Source: Arthrobacter sp. zg-Y1110
GTDB lineage: Bacteria > Actinomycetota > Actinomycetes > Actinomycetales > Micrococcaceae
Assembly (NCBI RefSeq): GCF_025244865.1
Contig: NZ_CP104272.1
Span: 2,976,001 to 3,040,000, forward strand
DNA: 64,000 nucleotides
Reading direction: 5' to 3'
The notes under the pieces were generated by a model, which worked only from the letters and a program-made list of their open reading frames with translations, did no database searches and was not told the origin of the DNA. Of this stretch, positions 61,697 through 64,000 are shown in pieces (within the stretch, counting starts at the first letter, position 1; each line of letters starts with the position of its first letter). Position numbers and translations under genes: made by a program.

Positions 61697-62764
61697 GTGA
61701 CCAACTCAAGCGTTGCTTCTTCGATCTGTTCCATCGTTCCGCCGTATCTGCTTGCCCGCCTGGCCGCCGCCGAAGACCCTGCAAAGGCAACGGCGGCGAA
61801 GGCTGCCCGCCGCGCCCTGACCGGGATCGACGGCGTGGAATCCGCGCGCTCGGCGCCGCGTTCTGCGCCGTCCCGCGGATCAGGCACGGCGTTTGCCCCG
61901 TCCCTGCGCCGCACTATCTCCGATGCCCTGGGCCTGGAGGAACTGCCGGGCACGGTAGTGCGGTCCGAGGGCGAACCGGACACGGGCGACCCGGCGGTGG
62001 ACGAAACCTATGCCGGTCTCGGCGCCACGTACCGTCTCTTCAGCGATGCCTACGGACGTTCCTCGCTCGACGGCGCCGGGCGGGCATTGGAGGCCACCGT
62101 CCACTATGGACGTGCCTACGACAACGCCTTCTGGGACGGTTCCCGGATGGTGCTCGGCGACGGCGACGGCGAGGTGTTTGAACGCTTCAGCAAATCCCTC
62201 ACCGTGATCGGCCACGAGCTGACCCACGGCATCATCCAGTACACCGCGCAGCTGGACTACCGTGACCAGGCCGGGGCACTCAACGAATCAGTAGCGGATG
62301 TCTTCGGCGTCCTGGTCGAGCAGAAACTGCTGGGACAGACAGCGGACCAGGCCAGCTGGCTGGTTGGTGAGGGCCTGTTCACGGACCTGGTGCAGGGGCA
62401 TGCACTGCGGTCCCTGAAGGCACCGGGCACTGCCTACGACGACGACGTGCTTGGCAAGGATCCGCAGCCGGCGTCCATGGCGGACTTCGTGCAGACCGCG
62501 GCGGACAACGGCGGTGTCCACATCAACTCCGGAATCCCCAACCGCGCCTTCTACCTGGTCGCTGAAGCCCTGGGCGGGTATGCCTGGGAACGAGCCGGCC
62601 AGATCTGGTACGACACCATCACCGAACGCAATTTTCCCGCCGACGCCACCTTCGCCGTCTTTGCCGCCGCCACGCTCACCGCAGCGGAAAAACGGTACGG
62701 AGCGGGAACGGAGGAAAGTACTGCTGTGCAGGCCGCATGGAAAGAGGTTAACGTCTTGGTATGA
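61697..62764 (+). CDS. Protealysin-like M4 metalloprotease
   Basis: A 355-residue thermolysin-family protease without a secretory signal. A short propeptide has CSIVPPYLLARLA (Cys11, Pro15-Pro16), the PPY(L/M)L signature of protealysin-like proteases that keep the zinc latent through a cysteine switch. Catalytic HELTH is at residues 173-177 (His173, Glu174, His177), third ligand Glu197 in NESVADVFG, and His275 in GGVHINSGIPN. Start: GTG 61697 with GGGAGGG upstream. It overlaps the emfourin-like gene by four bases. Likely intracellular or non-classically exported. Confidence 0.92.
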   Translation: MTNSSVASSICSIVPPYLLARLAAAEDPAKATAAKAARRALTGIDGVESARSAPRSAPSRGSGTAFAPSLRRTISDALGLEELPGTVVRSEGEPDTGDPAVDETYAGLGATYRLFSDAYGRSSLDGAGRALEATVHYGRAYDNAFWDGSRMVLGDGDGEVFERFSKSLTVIGHELTHGIIQYTAQLDYRDQAGALNESVADVFGVLVEQKLLGQTADQASWLVGEGLFTDLVQGHALRSLKAPGTAYDDDVLGKDPQPASMADFVQTAADNGGVHINSGIPNRAFYLVAEALGGYAWERAGQIWYDTITERNFPADATFAVFAAATLTAAEKRYGAGTEESTAVQAAWKEVNVLV

Positions 62765-63051
62765 GACTGGTTGTAGTGCGCAGCGGCGGCTTTGCGGGCA
62801 TGCAGCGCACCTGGAGCACGCAGGTCAGCTCCGAAGAGGCACAGGAGCGGTGGCTGCCGCTCCTCAGCGATCCGCCCGAAGCCCCGGACAGCGAACCGGA
62901 CCGGTTCACGTATGAGATCTCCGTGGGCCCGGCCGCCGTCACCATCCCGGAACGGCAGGTCAAGGGCAGGTGGCGCGAACTCGTGGAGCGGGCCCGGGCC
63001 GGCGCCGATTCCGAACCCGGCGAAGGCTCCGGCGAAGGCTCCGGAGACTAG
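62761..63051 (+). CDS. Emfourin-like inhibitor of the M4 protease
   Basis: A 96-residue soluble protein beginning LVVVRSGGFAGMQRTWSTQV, the SGGFAG pattern characteristic of emfourins (bacterial inhibitors of protealysin-like M4 peptidases), followed by a short beta-rich core (FTYEISVGPAAVTIPERQVKGRWRELVERA) and a Gly/Glu/Ser tail. Its ATG overlaps the protease stop (ATGA), so the two are translated together. In Serratia the emfourin gene also follows the protealysin gene. Function by family and context. Confidence 0.85.
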   Translation: MRLVVVRSGGFAGMQRTWSTQVSSEEAQERWLPLLSDPPEAPDSEPDRFTYEISVGPAAVTIPERQVKGRWRELVERARAGADSEPGEGSGEGSGD

Positions 63052-63168
63052 GCCGGCCGGTGCTTGGGCAACCAGTCCGGAAACCTTTCGGCAGCGCCCG
63101 CAAACGAATTAGGCAACCGGCAGGTTCCATGTAAAGTTAGGAGCTGTGCCGGATTCCTTCCGGACACT

Positions 63169-63242
63169 GCGGGCGTAGCTCAATGGTAGAGCGCTAGCTT
63201 CCCAAGCTTGATACGCGGGTTCGATTCCCGTCGCCCGCTCCA
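63169..63242 (+). tRNA. tRNA-Gly (CCC)
   Basis: Acceptor GCGGGCG (63169-63175) with CGCCCGC (63232-63238), D stem GCTC/GAGC, anticodon loop TTCCCAA (anticodon CCC), T loop TTCGATT, and encoded CCA (63240-63242). The anticodon stem has one U-U mismatch (28-42). Confidence 0.95.
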
Positions 63243-63341
63243 CTTCGGAGCAAGACTCCACCCATTCCCCCTGCACTGCGCCGCACTGCACTTTCGCTGT
63301 CAGCGTGTCAACCCCCTGCTCATAGTCCGGGGTATTCGGCG

Positions 63342-63347
63342 TAGACT
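63342..63347 (+). promoter_or_regulatory. Putative -10 of panD
   Basis: TAGACT ends 8 bases before ATG 63356; leaderless-type geometry and no ribosome site. Confidence 0.55.
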
Positions 63348-63355
63348 TATCCGCG

Positions 63356-63817
63356 ATGAACCGGAAAATGTTTAAGTCCAAAATCCACCGCGCCACGGTG
63401 ACCCATGCCGACCTGCACTACGTGGGGTCCGTGACGGTTGACCTTGACCTCCTCGAAGCCGCGGACATCCTGCCCGGCGAGCTCGTCTCGATCGTCGACG
63501 TCGACAACGGCGCCCGGCTGGAGACGTACACCATCGCCGGCGAACGCGGCTCGGGAGTGCTGGGCATCAACGGTGCAGCGGCCCACCTGGTGCATGTGGG
63601 CGACACGGTCATCCTTATTACCTATGCCGATATGACCACCGATGAGGCCCGCTCCTTTGTGCCGACGGTTGTCCACGTTGATTCCGCCAACCGGATCCTG
63701 GAGCTGGGGACGGACCCGGCCGAGGCCGTGACGGAAGGCACCGAGCGTCCTCCGCTGGCCCTGGACAACACCCAGGTCATGGCCGGCAACCCGGGCGCCG
63801 CAGCCGAAGCCAGATAG
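63356..63817 (+). CDS. panD: Aspartate 1-decarboxylase
   Basis: A 153-residue pyruvoyl-dependent enzyme making beta-alanine for pantothenate. Self-cleavage occurs at Gly24-Ser25 (HYVGS), giving the pyruvoyl group on Ser25. The core [20 protein letters not shown] and [23 protein letters not shown] are complete. A C-terminal tail of ~25 residues extends past the usual end. No pan gene neighbours. It is preceded by tRNA-Gly. Confidence 0.96.
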   Translation: MNRKMFKSKIHRATVTHADLHYVGSVTVDLDLLEAADILPGELVSIVDVDNGARLETYTIAGERGSGVLGINGAAAHLVHVGDTVILITYADMTTDEARSFVPTVVHVDSANRILELGTDPAEAVTEGTERPPLALDNTQVMAGNPGAAAEAR

Positions 63818-63826
63818 CAGCATCCG

Positions 63827-64000
63827 GTGCTGGGGGTACTCACCGGATTCGCCGTTGTCTGGATCATCATCCTTACCGGGTATGCCATCGGCCGGCTCGG
63901 CGTACTTGGCGAAAACGCCCAGACCGTACTGAGCCGCCTGGCGTTCTTCGTTGCATCGCCGGCGCTCCTGCTCATAACCCTCAGCGATGCGGACCTGCCC
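63827..64000 (+). CDS. AEC family transporter, N-terminal fragment (runs off the window)
   Basis: The reading frame from GTG 63827, ten bases after panD, is open to the window edge (58 codons). It starts VLGVLTGFAVVWIIILTGYAIGRLG, a helix typical of auxin-efflux-carrier-type permeases, and has VLSRLAFFVASPALLLITLSDAD, with the ASPALL segment common in AEC proteins. The rest is outside the window, so family assignment is provisional. Confidence 0.65.
   Translation, partial: MLGVLTGFAVVWIIILTGYAIGRLGVLGENAQTVLSRLAFFVASPALLLITLSDADLP

Overview
The window is a stretch of high-GC chromosome from an actinobacterium, most probably Arthrobacter or a close relative in the Micrococcaceae. The evidence is a choline oxidase that reads almost like the known Arthrobacter globiformis enzyme, an HspR/HAIR heat-shock circuit, MarP, a GlxR-type Crp, DUF3073, a MrpA with a fused MrpB domain, and many genes whose start codon sits 6-8 bases after a TANNNT hexamer (leaderless style). 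I see no insertion sequence, prophage, CRISPR array or rRNA. The content is mostly core chromosome with a few accessory modules.

Layout. 1-1.2 kb: Ohr peroxidase and a divergent TetR regulator sharing a 22-bp palindrome. 1.2-4.1 kb: MHS-type transporter, type II dehydroquinase (aroQ) and DUF2332, a likely shikimate/quinate operon. 4.1-11.1 kb: an actinobacterial neighbourhood also known from mycobacteria (MarP protease, Crp/GlxR, Nudix, RidA, DUF4177, class A PBP, metallophosphoesterase). 11.3-18.9 kb: tRNA-Pro, purC-purD, asparaginase, sterol-carrier-like protein, purF-purM, DUF3073. 19-24.3 kb: a repeat-rich acidic membrane protein, clpB with a HAIR operator, an SRPBCC protein. 24.7-29.9 kb: choline uptake and oxidation to glycine betaine (BCCT transporter, betB, codA). 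30-33 kb: a MecA-like lipoprotein PBP, YccF and a NimA-like flavoprotein. 33-39 kb: DEAD-box helicase, trmB, a NYN-LOTUS nuclease-like protein with an overlapping methyltransferase, a RibD/DHFR-like reductase and a MOSC protein. 39-43.4 kb: dnaK-grpE-dnaJ-hspR, with an intrinsic terminator between grpE and dnaJ and two HAIR sites upstream. 43.5-47.4 kb: methyltransferase, P-loop kinase, cardiolipin synthase, pabC-like enzyme. 47.4-50.7 kb: a TPP-riboswitch-controlled ECF transporter (YkoE-YkoD-YkoC type). 51.1-57.6 kb: a complete Mrp Na+/H+ antiporter operon. 57.8-64 kb: MFS exporter, a 35-bp tandem repeat, dcd, tryptophan 2,3-dioxygenase, an SseB-like protein, a protealysin-like M4 protease with its emfourin inhibitor gene, tRNA-Gly, panD and the start of an AEC transporter.

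How it fits together. Several modules deal with stress: organic peroxides (Ohr), acid and envelope damage (MarP, PBPs), osmotic and salt stress (choline to betaine, Mrp antiporter), and protein damage (ClpB, DnaK system, HspR). Others make purines, pantothenate (panD) and import thiamine precursors. The most unusual items are the protealysin-like protease/emfourin pair, the trmB / NYN-LOTUS / methyltransferase operon, the Shine-Dalgarno hairpin downstream of the TPP riboswitch, the TetR-controlled ohr, and the unexplained 35-bp tandem repeat.
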